A stretch of DNA of 64,000 nt, from contig NZ_QAOG01000004.1 of the NCBI RefSeq assembly GCF_003050705.1, forward strand, positions 372,001 through 436,000, given 5' to 3'. A model generated the notes under the pieces. That model saw nothing but the letters and a program-made list of their open reading frames with translations. It was not told the DNA's origin and did not search any database. This stretch comes from Sphingomonas aurantiaca (GTDB lineage Bacteria > Pseudomonadota > Alphaproteobacteria > Sphingomonadales > Sphingomonadaceae). Position 1 is the stretch's first letter, and every line of letters starts with the position of its first letter. Shown here one piece after another: positions 31,666 through 41,487 of this stretch. Position numbers and translations under genes: made by a program.

Positions 31666-33738
31666 ATGAAGAAACTGCTCCTGGCCGGCGTCGCCTGTTT
31701 CGCGTTCGCCCCGCCAGCATTTGCCAAGACCGACCGCGAAACCGTACCCGCCGACACTGCCCCCAAGAAAAAGGCCCCCGTCGCGGAAGTCTTCTCGACC
31801 GGCGTCGCCAAGGGGCGCGACCGGCTGGACAGCGCGACCTCGACCAGTGCGCTGCGCGAAGCCGACATCGCCAAGATGGCGCCGCGCTCGGTCGGCGATC
31901 TGCTGCGCAACATTCCTGGCATCCTGGCCGAGGCGCCGAACGGCGAAAGCATCGCCAACATCACCATTCGCGGCCTGCCTTTGTCCTCCTCCGGCGCGAA
32001 GTTCGTGCAGCTGGAGGAAGACGGGCTGCCCGTGATGGAGTTTGGCGACATCGTCGGCGCGAGCTCGGATTCGTTCCTGCGCGTCGATCTCAACCTGGCG
32101 CAGGTGGAAGCGATCCGCGGCGGGTCGGCGTCGACCTTCGCGTCGAACTCGCCCGGCGGCATCATCAACTTCATCTCCAAGACCGGCGAAGTCGAGGGCG
32201 GTGCGGTGGCGCTGACCGCGGGACTCGATTTCGACCAGTTTCGGGCCGATTTCGACTATGGCGGCCGACTGACGCCGAGCGTGCGATATCATGTCGGCGG
32301 GTTCTTCCGCCAGGGCGAGGGCCCGCGCCGGATCGGCTTCGACGGGCAGCGCGGCGGCCAGATCAAGGCGAATATCACCAAGGAATTCACCGGCGGCTAT
32401 GTCCGCCTCTACGGCAAGGTGCTCGACGATCGTTCGCCTTTCTACGACTCGGTACCGCTGCGTGCGACGGGGACCGATGCCGACCCCAAGCTGCAGGCGA
32501 TTCCCGGGTTCGACCCGACCCACGACACGCTGTCGACGCGCGCGCTACAGTCGGTGACGCTGCTCGATGAGCGCAACCAGCCGATCCAGGAGGATATCCG
32601 CGACGGCCAGCGCGTCCGCGAAACGTCGTTCGGGGTAGAGAGCCGGGTCACCATCGCCGACTGGACGGTGATCGACCGGTTCCGCTACGCCAACCGCTCG
32701 GGCGGGCTGATCGGCCCGTTCAGCAGCCAGATCCTGTCGCCCGCCGCCGCACTGACTCGGCTCGGCGCGACGGGCGGCAGCTTCCGCTACGCCAGCGGCG
32801 CCAATGCCGGCCAGGCGATCGCCAACCCGGCGTCGCTCAACGGCAACGGGCTGATCGGCATCTACAACATCCGCGATCGCCGCCAGCAGGATGTCGGCAA
32901 CATCACCAACGATCTGCGCGCCAGCCGCGAATGGGCGATCGGCGGCAACACCCTGACCACGACGGTCGGCTTCTACAAGGCGCGGCAGGAGATCGACACC
33001 TCGATCCTGTACGGCGTCGCGGTGACCGATATCCGCGGCGGCGGCGATGCCGCGTTGCTCGACGTGTTCAACGCTGCGGGCAACCCGGTCACGGCGGGGG
33101 GGCTCTACGCCTACAACCCGCTGTCGGGCACGCAGCGCCGCACGCTGCGGCTCGCCTATGACGTCAATGCGCCCTTCGCCTCGGCCAATTACCGCTTCGG
33201 CCGGCTGTCGATCGGCGGCAGCCTGCGTTACGACATGGGCAGCGCGAAGGGCCAGGTGTTCGGCGTCGAGCTGGGTGGCGGTCGGATCGGCCAGGTCGCG
33301 CGCGACATTGACGGCAACGGCGTGATCTCCCCGCCTGAACAGCGCGTCGGCATCACCCCGGTCGGTTCGCCCGCGCCGGTCGACTATAGCTATAAATATC
33401 TGTCCTATTCGTCCGGCATCAACTTCCGCGTGTCCGATCCGTTCGCGGTGTTCGCGCGCTACAGCCGGGGCGCGCGGGCCAATGCCGATCGCATTACCTT
33501 CGGCGCGGTGATCGACAACCGCACCGGCGCGCTCGCCATTCCGCAGGCCGCTTACGACCCGGTCAAGCAGGCTGAGATCGGTGTGAAGTATCGCAATGCG
33601 AACCTGACGCTTAACCTCACCGGCTTCCATGTCGAGGCACAGGATTCGAACATCAACACCGCCAACGGCAGCGTGATCGCACGCGATTACAAGGCCAAGG
33701 GGCTCGAGTTCGAAGGCGGCTTGCGCAAGGGCCTGATC
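31666..33738 (+). pseudogene. TonB-dependent outer-membrane receptor lacking its C-terminal barrel strands
   Basis: About 691 residues of recognisable receptor. It has a signal peptide (MKKLLLAGVACFAFAPPAFA), a plug domain (LLRNIPGILAEAPNGES, NITIRGLPLSSSGAKF, VEAIRGGSASTFASNSPGG) and most of the beta barrel up to DYKAKGLEFEGG. At about 33731-33742 receptor similarity stops; the open frame then continues to 34170 through sequence that is antisense DUF2332. The closing strands with the C-terminal aromatic residue are lost, so correct outer-membrane assembly is unlikely. Substrate unknown. A translated chimera of about 834 residues is possible but probably non-functional. Confidence 0.8.
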
Positions 33739-34437
33739 GGCCCAGACATACGACAACAACCGATCCCGCATATGCGGGTCGCTGGCGTTGAGCGGATTGA
33801 GATCGGTTCCCCTGGCCGTGACGATCTCGATCGAGGCAGGAGGCGGGTTTCCGCCCGACCATGCCGGCGCAATCTTTACGGGCGAGCCGGTGACTCCGGC
33901 CGGAACGCCGCCCAAGTCATACTCGTGATAGCCGAGATTGAGGTTGAGCCCGCAGCTCGATCCGATCTCGAGCAGCGCGAACGGCAAGCCGAACTGCCGC
34001 CGTGCCACCATCAGCGCCGCGGCGATCGCGGCGGACCGACCGACTTCGTTGGTCTGCGGCATGTCGCGCATCGACACCGCGATGACGTCGTCCTGCTCCA
34101 CCATCGCGGCGCCGATCGCGCCGTCAAAGTCGTCATGCTGGTTGGCGTAGAGCGCGCTGAGCGCCGGTAATCGCCCATGCCGGGCGAGCGCATGGAGCGC
34201 AGCGTTGAAGCGCATCGCCACCGCATCCCGGCGGGGGTCGCCCGGCCAGTCGCGGATAAGCGCCGCCGTGCGCGGTGCGCGCACCAACTGGCGCTCGCCG
34301 GCCTCGAGCACGGCCGCCACAAACGGCGACCCCAAAGCACGCGCCACGTTGGCATGACGCCACAATTCTCCGCGGTCCGGCGCGCAAGCAACCATGGTCA
34401 CATCGCCTTTCCAGCGCTGCTGCAGTGCGGTCAGCAC
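33739..34437 (-). pseudogene. DUF2332 protein gene, 3' part lost
   Basis: About 230 residues match DUF2332: ELWRHANVARALGSPFVAAV, DPRRDAVAMRFNAALHALA, QTNEVGRSAAIAAALMVA, FALLEIGSSCGLNLNLGYHE and DPHMRDRLLSYVWADQ. Family members are usually near 340 residues, so roughly the last third is missing. Beyond WADQ the frame runs antisense into the TonB receptor. The start could be the ATG at 34437 or 34395. DUF2332 proteins have a methyltransferase-like GxSxG/L-rich nucleotide-binding core; no function is established. Confidence 0.75.
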
Positions 34438-34455
34438 AAAGGCACATGTCTGCGG

Positions 34456-36303
34456 CTAGAAGGACTGCCACTCATCCGCATCAGCTGCCGGACGGACTAG
34501 CCGGGCTACCGCCGCGGTCGGAAGTTGCTTCACCGACCCTGAGAACCGCGCCTGGCTCGAACGGTGGGCAGCGCCGACCGGACTGCCGACGTTGAACTTG
34601 GCAGCGTGTTCGGACAGGCCGTTGACCTCGGTAGCGAGGTTGCGCGCGGCGGCCGACGTCTCCTCGACCATCGCCGCATTTTGCTGGGTTGCCTCGTCCA
34701 TCGTCGAGATCGCCGCGCTGATTTGCGTGATCGCACTGGACTGTGCCTGGTTGTCCGTCGCAATCGCGCCGAGCAACTCGTTGACGTCGCTGACGCCGGT
34801 CGTGATGTCGGCCAGTGCGGCATCGACCTTGTGCACCGCCTCGACCGCGGTGACGATGTCGGTCTGGGTGGCGCTCAACTGGTCGCGCGCGCGACCGGCT
34901 TCCTCCTCGGCCCGCATCGCCAGGGCCGAGACGAGATCGGCGACGACGGCGAAACCGCGGCCGGCATCCCCCGCACGCCCGGCCTCGACTGCCGCGTTCA
35001 TCGCCAGCACGCGGGTCTGGAACGCGATCTTGTCGAGTCCCTCGATCACGCTGTCGATCCCCTTGGCGCTATCGGAAACGCGGCTCATCGCCTGCACCGC
35101 CTGGTCCGCCGTGGAGCGCCCGTCGGCCACGGTGGTCATCGTGCCGCTGGCGCGTTCGGCGGTGCGGTTGGCGGCTTCGGCGGTATTCTTCAGGCGGCCG
35201 TCGATCTGGATGACCGCGGCAGACGTTCTTTCGAGATTCGCCGCGTTGCTCTCGGTCCGCCGTGCCAGATCCTCCGACGCCTGGGCGATCTCGACCGACC
35301 CGGTCCGGATCGATACGGTCGACCCGCGCACCGAGGAGATCAGCTCGCGCAAGGCGATCACGGCAGCGTTGAAATTGGTCTTCACCGCACCATAGGTGCT
35401 GGGGAAATCTCGCGTGATCTCGGCGGTGAGATTACCCTCGGCAACCTGCGACAGATGCAGCGAGACGGTGTTGACGACCATCTGCTGCTCCGCCTCGGCG
35501 CGCGCCGCGCCCTGGTCGGCGGCTTCCTTGGCAACCGCGGCATCGCGAAATATCAGCACCGCGCGCGCCATGTCGCCGATTTCATCGCCTCGATCGAGAT
35601 CGGGGACCGTAAGATGGTTCTTGCCCGCGGCGAGATCGCCCATTGTCGTGGTCAGGCGCGACACCGGTTGCGCAATCAGCCGGCTCAGCCCGAAGGCGAG
35701 AGTGACGGCGATCGCGATCAGTACGATTCCGCCAATGATCAACCCCTTGACCGCAGCCGCGATCGCAGCCTGCTGGCTGGCGGAGTTCTTGGCGATGAGC
35801 GCGACTTCGGCATCGCGGATATCGCGCAGCGGCAGGACGGCTGCGCTGGTCAGCACCGCCTTGCCCGCTGCGCGAACCTCGGCCTCCGCGCTCTTGCGCT
35901 GGCCTGCCTTGACGCGCGCGATCAGACGGTCGCCCCAGGCCTTGCGCCAATCGAGCGTCGCCGCGCGCGATTTGAGCAGTGCGGCACGCAGCGATGGTTC
36001 GGTCAGCAACGGTTCGAGCTCGCCCGACGCGGCGTCATAAGCGCGTTCGGCTTCGGTATAGGATTTGAGATAGGTCGGATCTGCCGTAACGAGAAAGCCG
36101 CGCATCTGGCTGTTTTGGCGCAGCAGCGACGTTTCGAGCGTCAGCGTCTTGGCATGAATGTCCTGGCTGAGATTGTTGCTTTCGGATGCGTTGCGGATTG
36201 CCGTGATGTTCGTGAAGAACACCCCCATCATCGCGGCCGCCGAGACGCAGATGATCAAAAACGAAAGCGCCAGTTTTCTCGGGATTTTCATGGATTTGAA
36301 CAT
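34456..36303 (-). CDS. Methyl-accepting chemotaxis protein
   Basis: 615-residue membrane chemoreceptor. TM1 is at about residues 10-32, a helical periplasmic sensor (CHASE3-like, 35-185) follows, TM2 is at 187-207, then HAMP modules (LIAQPVSRLTTTMGDLAAGK and a second near LSQVAEGNLTAEI). The signalling hairpin has the family tip FQTRVLAMNAAVEAGRAGDA. The protein ends in EWQSF, which fits the xWxxF pentapeptide that tethers CheR/CheB, after a flexible linker. The ATG at 36303 is chosen over the GTG at 36306; AAAGAAG lies upstream. No che genes are adjacent. Confidence 0.93.
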   Translation of the reverse strand: MFKSMKIPRKLALSFLIICVSAAAMMGVFFTNITAIRNASESNNLSQDIHAKTLTLETSLLRQNSQMRGFLVTADPTYLKSYTEAERAYDAASGELEPLLTEPSLRAALLKSRAATLDWRKAWGDRLIARVKAGQRKSAEAEVRAAGKAVLTSAAVLPLRDIRDAEVALIAKNSASQQAAIAAAVKGLIIGGIVLIAIAVTLAFGLSRLIAQPVSRLTTTMGDLAAGKNHLTVPDLDRGDEIGDMARAVLIFRDAAVAKEAADQGAARAEAEQQMVVNTVSLHLSQVAEGNLTAEITRDFPSTYGAVKTNFNAAVIALRELISSVRGSTVSIRTGSVEIAQASEDLARRTESNAANLERTSAAVIQIDGRLKNTAEAANRTAERASGTMTTVADGRSTADQAVQAMSRVSDSAKGIDSVIEGLDKIAFQTRVLAMNAAVEAGRAGDAGRGFAVVADLVSALAMRAEEEAGRARDQLSATQTDIVTAVEAVHKVDAALADITTGVSDVNELLGAIATDNQAQSSAITQISAAISTMDEATQQNAAMVEETSAAARNLATEVNGLSEHAAKFNVGSPVGAAHRSSQARFSGSVKQLPTAAVARLVRPAADADEWQSF

Positions 36304-36354
36304 CACGCTTCTTTCAATCGACAGTCATGGGCGGAGACGCGCTGGCGGGAGACT

Positions 36355-36471
36355 TCAGGACGCGTGGCGTGCTGGCGCGGAACCGCCGCGCATGGCCTCG
36401 ACCGGCGCCACGTTGGGGGCGAGGCGCATGACCATGCGGACACCGGTAAACAGCAGGCGATCGTGCTTCAT
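36355..36471 (-). CDS. Possible small protein, 38 residues
   Basis: A 38-residue frame, MKHDRLLFTGVRMVMRLAPN ... ARHAS, begins 6 bases after AGGGA, a good ribosome-binding spacing. The sequence is basic and carries no recognised motif. It lies 51 bases upstream of the chemoreceptor gene in the same direction. It may be a leader or an unannotated small protein, or chance. Confidence 0.35.
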   Translation of the reverse strand: MKHDRLLFTGVRMVMRLAPNVAPVEAMRGGSAPARHAS

Positions 36472-37079
36472 CGTAATCCCTGTTCCAACGACTCGCGCCT
36501 GCTCAACCCGCCCGCCAGGCCGATCCAGTTGCGTTTGTGGGGGTGACTGACGGATGCTCATGGACGTACCAAGCAACCGAAAACGCCCATGCGGTAATTA
36601 TAGAGCGCAATGATCGCCCGCGGCGTTTCCGTCGGTCTATTGACTGTCCTGCAGTGTCGGCCGGTTGGCACGCGACAACGGCTGCACGCATCGGAAAAAG
36701 CCGGTTCAGTCGCTGTAGCCGTTGCGGAAAGGGGGCACCGCCTGGCTTGTCGGTCTCGAACATGCCGGAATTGCCGCCGGGCTTGCCGCTCCACACGCTG
36801 GGGCTGCGTTGGCAATGCTGGCGTTGCCGCTCGGCGCAGCTTTCCTCAATGGAAGAGTATCTCGGGCATGAGACGAGCCTATCCACGGGGTTCGGGACAG
36901 ATCTGTCGGGCAACCAGAACAGGCTAGTTTCGTATGGACTGGCCTTCGTTGTCGGGAAACTCCCGTCCAGGGAAATTCTCCATACGCGGCGAACGACAGG
37001 ATCCGTAACAGTACTGACATGATCACTGCCCATAGGGACCTTCGCTAGACCGACACGGCAAGCGCCCCAGGGAGATTTC
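36472..37079. other. Gene-free stretch before the Oar-like receptor
   Basis: About 600 bases without a supportable gene. Open frames exist on both strands but show Cys/Arg/Ser-rich shadow composition and no family character. The right end (37060-37074) holds the GGGAG ribosome-binding site of the receptor at 37080; its promoter must lie here, but I see no clear operator. Confidence 0.5.
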
Positions 37080-40000
37080 ATGAGACTCACCGCCATAGGC
37101 GCCAGTGTTCTGGCGCTTACCGTCGCTTGCGTGCAGCCCGCGTTCGCGCAGGAAACAACCTCCGCGGTCCGGGGTCGCGTTACTGACGGGGGCGGCCGGC
37201 CCGTCGCGAACGCGTCGGTCACGATCGTTCACATGCCGTCGGGCACGCAGGTCAGCCAATCGACCGACACGACGGGCAATTTCAACGCTTCCGGGCTCCG
37301 CGCCGGCGGTCCGTTCCGCGTGACCGTGGACGCACCGTCGTACGACAGCAAAGCCATCGAAGGCGTGCAGACCGCCGCTGGCAGCACCGTCACGCTGAAC
37401 GTCGCGCTCGATCCGCAGACCGGCAACGACATCGTCGTGACCGCCAACGCCAAGCGTAACGGTCTCGCCATCGCCGGGCAGACCAGCCTGAACGCCGATG
37501 CGATCCAGGGCATCGCGTCGGTCAACCGCGACCTGCGCGACCTGCTGCGCCGCGATCCGCTCACCAGCCTCGATCCGAACCCGCGCGGTCGGGCGATCTC
37601 GATCGGCGGCGCCAGCCCGCGCGGCAATCGCTTCACGATCGACGGCGTCGCGATCGGCGACGATTTCGGCCTCAACGCCGGCGGCCTCCCGTCGGCGCGC
37701 GGCATCGTCTCGCTCGACGCGATCGACCAGCTCAACGTCAAGGCGGTCCCGATCGACATTGCCGAGGGCGATCTTCAGGGCGGATCGGTCAACATCATCC
37801 TGAAATCGGGCAGCAACCGGTTCCATGGCAGCACCTTCGGGATCTTCGGCGACGATTCGCTGCAGGGCACGAAGACCTACGACAATGTACGCTCGGACGG
37901 GACGATCGTCCCGGCGGCGGCGGGCCGGCTGACCCCGGTGCCGAGCTTCCGCGATTACGGCGGCAACCTGTCCGGCCCGATCATCAAGGACAAACTGTTC
38001 TTCGCCGTCTCCTATGAGCAGCTGAAGGAAAGCCAGGTCAGCGCGCGCGGTCTGACGGGGGAGGGCGCGAGCACCGAGATCCCGTTCGTCACCCGCGCCA
38101 ATGTCGACCGCGTCCGCAGCATCCTGAACAGCCGCTACGGCTTCGATCCGCTCGACATCGCCAAGACGTTGCCGGAAAAGGACAAGAAGGCGTCAGCAAA
38201 GCTCGACTGGAACATCAGCGACCGGCACCGGCTCGCGCTGACCTATATCTACCACAAGAATGAGGTGCCGCGCGATGTCGGCTTCAGCGAGACGGGCTCG
38301 AACCCGTCGGTCGGGCTGCAATCCAACTTCTATCTGCTCGGCGAGACGACCAACGCCTATGCCGCCCAGCTGAATTCCAACTGGAGCGACAATTTCTCGA
38401 CCGAGCTGCGCGTCACGCGCCGCGATTACGAGCGGACGCAGAACCCCTATGGCGGCAGCGATTTTCCCGAGTTCGAGGTCTGCCTCGACACCGTGTCGCG
38501 CGGCAGCGGGCTGAACTGCCTCGCCCCGACCGGCGCCAACCCCAATGGCCGCGTCCTGCTCGGCCCCGACCAGTTTCGCCAGTCCAACTATCTCAGCATC
38601 CGTAACAGCGGCGTATCGTGGTCGGGTCAATATTCGGGCGGCGGCCACGTCATCAAGCTTCTGGCCGAAGGGCAGCAGGTCAAGATCAACAACCTGTTCG
38701 TCGCCGCGACCAAGGGGAAATATTACTTCGATTCGATCGCCGATCTCGAGGCGGGACGCGCGAACCAGCTGACCTATGCCAATGCGCTGTCGGGCGATCC
38801 GGCGGACGCGGCCGCGCGCTTCAACTACATGTCCTATACGTTCGGTGTGCAGGACAGCTGGTCGGTATCGCCCGATATCACGGTGACCGGCGGGCTGCGC
38901 TACGACTGGGTCGACGCCGACCGACCGCAGCTCAACGCCCGGTTCCTGGCGGCGTACGGCTTCTCGAATGCCGCGATGCCGACCGGCGGCGTGCTGCAGC
39001 CGCGGCTGGGCGTGACCTGGGATGCGAAGCCCAATCTGCGGCTGTCGGCCGGCGCCGGCCTGTTCGGCGGCGGTACGCCCGACGTCTGGTTCTCGAACTC
39101 CTTCTCGAACGACGGCGTGCGTCAGAACAGCCTGTTGTTCCAGCGCAACGGCACCAGCTTCGTCGATGCCACCCAGACCGGGGCCGCGGCCAACATTGCC
39201 CCATCGCTGGGATCGGCGGCGCTCGACAATGTCACCGGCAAGGGCATTCCGAGCGTCGTCGACCAGTATCTGGCAGGGGCCGGGGCGCCGGCGGCGGCAT
39301 CGGTCGGGGCGCTCGACCCCGATTTGAAGCTGGCGTCCACCTGGAAGGCCAATGTCGCGCTCAACTGGTCGGGCAGCCTGCCGTTCGGCCCCGGCTGGAT
39401 CGCGGACAATTGGGAATTCAACCTCAGCGCGCTCGCCAGCGAAGTGAATAACGGCTTTGTCGCGACCGACGTCCGCACCACGCAGGTCGGCGTGCTCCCG
39501 GATGGCCGTCCGCGCTACAATCCCGCGGTCGGCGCCAATTGGGACATCGTGCTGCGCAACACGGGCCAGGGCAGTTCGCGCGTCCTCGGCGTCGGGCTGG
39601 GCAAGCGGATCGGTGGGCTCTCGCTGGGTGCGAACTACATCTATTCGGACGTGAAGGACGTCGGCTCGTTCACCGGCTATACGCCGACCGAGTTGCTGGG
39701 CGTCACCACCGCCGATCCGAACCGCGGCACGCTCGGCCGGTCGAGCTTCGAGACCCGGCACAACGGCAAGGTGCAGATCGGCTATCGCGCGGACCTGTTC
39801 GGCGACAACGAGTTACGGATCGACCTGTTCGGCGAATTCCGCAGCGGGCGCCCGTACAGCTACACCTTTACCGACGTCAGCAACGGCCGGTCGCAGGTGT
39901 TCGGCACAGTCGGCGGCAACGGGCGGCATCTGTTCTACGTCCCCGATTTTGATCAGGCGGCGATCATCAACGCGGCGGGGCGTCCGCAGGTCGGTATGGT

Positions 40001-40394
40001 CGAGTTCGCCGACCAGGCGACGCTCGACGCGTTGCGTGCCAGCGTCGACGGCAGCAAGTTGCGCAAATATTACGGCGCGATCGCGCCGCGCAATCTGGGC
40101 ACGTCGCCCGGCTTCTCGAAACTCGATCTCCACGTGTCGCAGGAGATCCCGTTCTTCTTCGGCAAGGCGAAGGTCTTCACCGATGTCGAGAACGTGCTGA
40201 ACCTGCTCAACCGCAACTGGAACACGTACAAGGTCTTCTCGGACTCGGTCAGCATCGCCAACGTGTCGTGCGTCGCGGCGGCGGGCAATCCGTGCGTGCG
40301 CTATCTCTACTCCAATGCGAGCCGGCAGACCGCCACGACCTATCAGAGCGCCTCGCTCTGGCAGATGCGGGTCGGCCTCCGCTTCGACTTCTGA
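37080..40394 (+). CDS. Oar-like TonB-dependent receptor with N-terminal carboxypeptidase-regulatory domain
   Basis: 1104-residue outer-membrane receptor. A signal peptide (to about residue 24) is followed by a CarboxypepD-regulatory beta domain (AVRGRVTDGGGRPVANASVT ... STVTLNVAL, 30-110), a plug (RDLLRRDPLTSLDPNPRGRA, IDGVAIGDDFGLN) and a large barrel ending in an aromatic residue (WQMRVGLRFDF). This is the OmpA-related/Oar class common in sphingomonads and xanthomonads, used for protein, peptide or polysaccharide uptake or surface functions. GGGAG lies 6 bases before the ATG. It precedes an S1/P1 nuclease gene; a hairpin lies between them. Confidence 0.92.
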   Translation: MRLTAIGASVLALTVACVQPAFAQETTSAVRGRVTDGGGRPVANASVTIVHMPSGTQVSQSTDTTGNFNASGLRAGGPFRVTVDAPSYDSKAIEGVQTAAGSTVTLNVALDPQTGNDIVVTANAKRNGLAIAGQTSLNADAIQGIASVNRDLRDLLRRDPLTSLDPNPRGRAISIGGASPRGNRFTIDGVAIGDDFGLNAGGLPSARGIVSLDAIDQLNVKAVPIDIAEGDLQGGSVNIILKSGSNRFHGSTFGIFGDDSLQGTKTYDNVRSDGTIVPAAAGRLTPVPSFRDYGGNLSGPIIKDKLFFAVSYEQLKESQVSARGLTGEGASTEIPFVTRANVDRVRSILNSRYGFDPLDIAKTLPEKDKKASAKLDWNISDRHRLALTYIYHKNEVPRDVGFSETGSNPSVGLQSNFYLLGETTNAYAAQLNSNWSDNFSTELRVTRRDYERTQNPYGGSDFPEFEVCLDTVSRGSGLNCLAPTGANPNGRVLLGPDQFRQSNYLSIRNSGVSWSGQYSGGGHVIKLLAEGQQVKINNLFVAATKGKYYFDSIADLEAGRANQLTYANALSGDPADAAARFNYMSYTFGVQDSWSVSPDITVTGGLRYDWVDADRPQLNARFLAAYGFSNAAMPTGGVLQPRLGVTWDAKPNLRLSAGAGLFGGGTPDVWFSNSFSNDGVRQNSLLFQRNGTSFVDATQTGAAANIAPSLGSAALDNVTGKGIPSVVDQYLAGAGAPAAASVGALDPDLKLASTWKANVALNWSGSLPFGPGWIADNWEFNLSALASEVNNGFVATDVRTTQVGVLPDGRPRYNPAVGANWDIVLRNTGQGSSRVLGVGLGKRIGGLSLGANYIYSDVKDVGSFTGYTPTELLGVTTADPNRGTLGRSSFETRHNGKVQIGYRADLFGDNELRIDLFGEFRSGRPYSYTFTDVSNGRSQVFGTVGGNGRHLFYVPDFDQAAIINAAGRPQVGMVEFADQATLDALRASVDGSKLRKYYGAIAPRNLGTSPGFSKLDLHVSQEIPFFFGKAKVFTDVENVLNLLNRNWNTYKVFSDSVSIANVSCVAAAGNPCVRYLYSNASRQTATTYQSASLWQMRVGLRFDF

Positions 40395-40400
40395 TCGACG

Positions 40401-40428
40401 GACGGGGAGGCTGCGACGCCTCCCCGTC
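40401..40428 (+). other. Strong intercistronic hairpin between the receptor and nuclease genes
   Basis: GACGGGGAGGC (40401-40411) and GCCTCCCCGTC (40418-40428) form a perfect 11-bp GC-rich stem with a 6-base loop, 6 bases after the receptor stop and 19 before the nuclease start. There is no T run, so it is not a classic terminator; it may attenuate read-through or protect the upstream mRNA. Confidence 0.6.
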
Positions 40429-40446
40429 GCGCACAAGGATTACACC

Positions 40447-41235
40447 ATGCGATTCATCAGGGCCTTTCTCGCCGGTGCGCTGGCGATGGCATCGACGCCG
40501 GCGATGGCGTGGGGGCCGACCGGGCACCGCGTCAGCGGCGCGATCGCGGACCGCTTCATCTGCGGCAATACCCGGCTGGAGATCCGCGATCTCCTCGGTG
40601 TCGAGACGCTCGCCGATGCTGCCAACTGGGCGGATTATATGCGGATGCAGTCCGATCCCTATTGGAGCAAGACGACCTTCAACTGGCATTTCGTCACGAT
40701 CCCCGACGGCAAGACCTATACGCAGGCCGGCGTACCCCCGCAGGGCGACGCGGTGTCGGCGCTGGCCAAATTCCGGGCCGTCGTGCGCGACCGCGTGGCG
40801 CCGATCGCCGCGCGACGCGACGCACTACGGATGATCGTCCATATCGCGGGCGATCTCGGCCAGCCGCTGCATTCGGGCAATGGCCGCGACCGCGGCGGCA
40901 ATGACGAGATCGTGACGCTGCGCGGCGAACAGACCAACCTGCATACGATCTGGGATTCGACGCTGATCGACAGCGAGCAGATGTCCTACACTGAATGGAC
41001 CGACTATCTGCTCGCCCGGATTACCAGCGAGCAGGCGATCGCCTGGTCGACCCCCGATCCCGTGGCGTGGGTCGACGAGGCGCGGGCGCTTCATCCGCGG
41101 GTCTATCCCAAGTCGAAGACGATCGATGGCGACTATCTCTACAACGCCCGGCCGCTGCTCCATGCGCAGATGACCAAATCGGGGCTGCATCTGGCGGCGT
41201 ATCTGAACGATCTTTTCGGGCATTGCAGCAGGTAA
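40447..41235 (+). CDS. Secreted S1/P1-type nuclease
   Basis: 262 residues. Signal peptide residues 1-21 are cut before Trp22, which is the N-terminal zinc ligand of the mature enzyme (WGPTGHR). Other trinuclear-zinc ligands are visible in ANWADYM, FNWHFVTIP, IVHIAGDLGQPLHSG, GGNDEIVTL and NLHTIWDSTLI. It would degrade single-stranded nucleic acids, or dephosphorylate 3' ends, in the periplasm or medium, for phosphate or nucleoside scavenging with the preceding receptor as possible importer. AAGGA lies 8 bases before the ATG. Confidence 0.92.
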   Translation: MRFIRAFLAGALAMASTPAMAWGPTGHRVSGAIADRFICGNTRLEIRDLLGVETLADAANWADYMRMQSDPYWSKTTFNWHFVTIPDGKTYTQAGVPPQGDAVSALAKFRAVVRDRVAPIAARRDALRMIVHIAGDLGQPLHSGNGRDRGGNDEIVTLRGEQTNLHTIWDSTLIDSEQMSYTEWTDYLLARITSEQAIAWSTPDPVAWVDEARALHPRVYPKSKTIDGDYLYNARPLLHAQMTKSGLHLAAYLNDLFGHCSR

Positions 41236-41487
41236 GGCGATGTCTGTGGGCTTAGCGGGGCGACCATAGCTGAAGCCCGCCAGCCCCAGCCCTCGATCCC
41301 CGTCGGGACACCCGTGCTAGGGGATGGTGACCGTTACCGCCGCGTCGCCGAGGGTCGCCTGTCGCCAAACAACCAGCCGTTCGCAAAGGAAAGGGATAGC
41401 GCCGAGGTTCAGTCCGGTAGGCCCGCGAACGTCCGCTAGTTGGTCTGCGCGGCAGCCCTGGGGCAGGGGGCGCTCCCCCAAACCGGT

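Noticed and set aside
34739..36546. Long plus-strand frame antisense to the chemoreceptor
   Set aside because: Shadow of a well-supported gene.
36537..37022. Plus-strand frame of 161 residues before the Oar-like receptor
   Set aside because: Cys/Arg/Ser-rich with no domain pattern and no ribosome-binding site.
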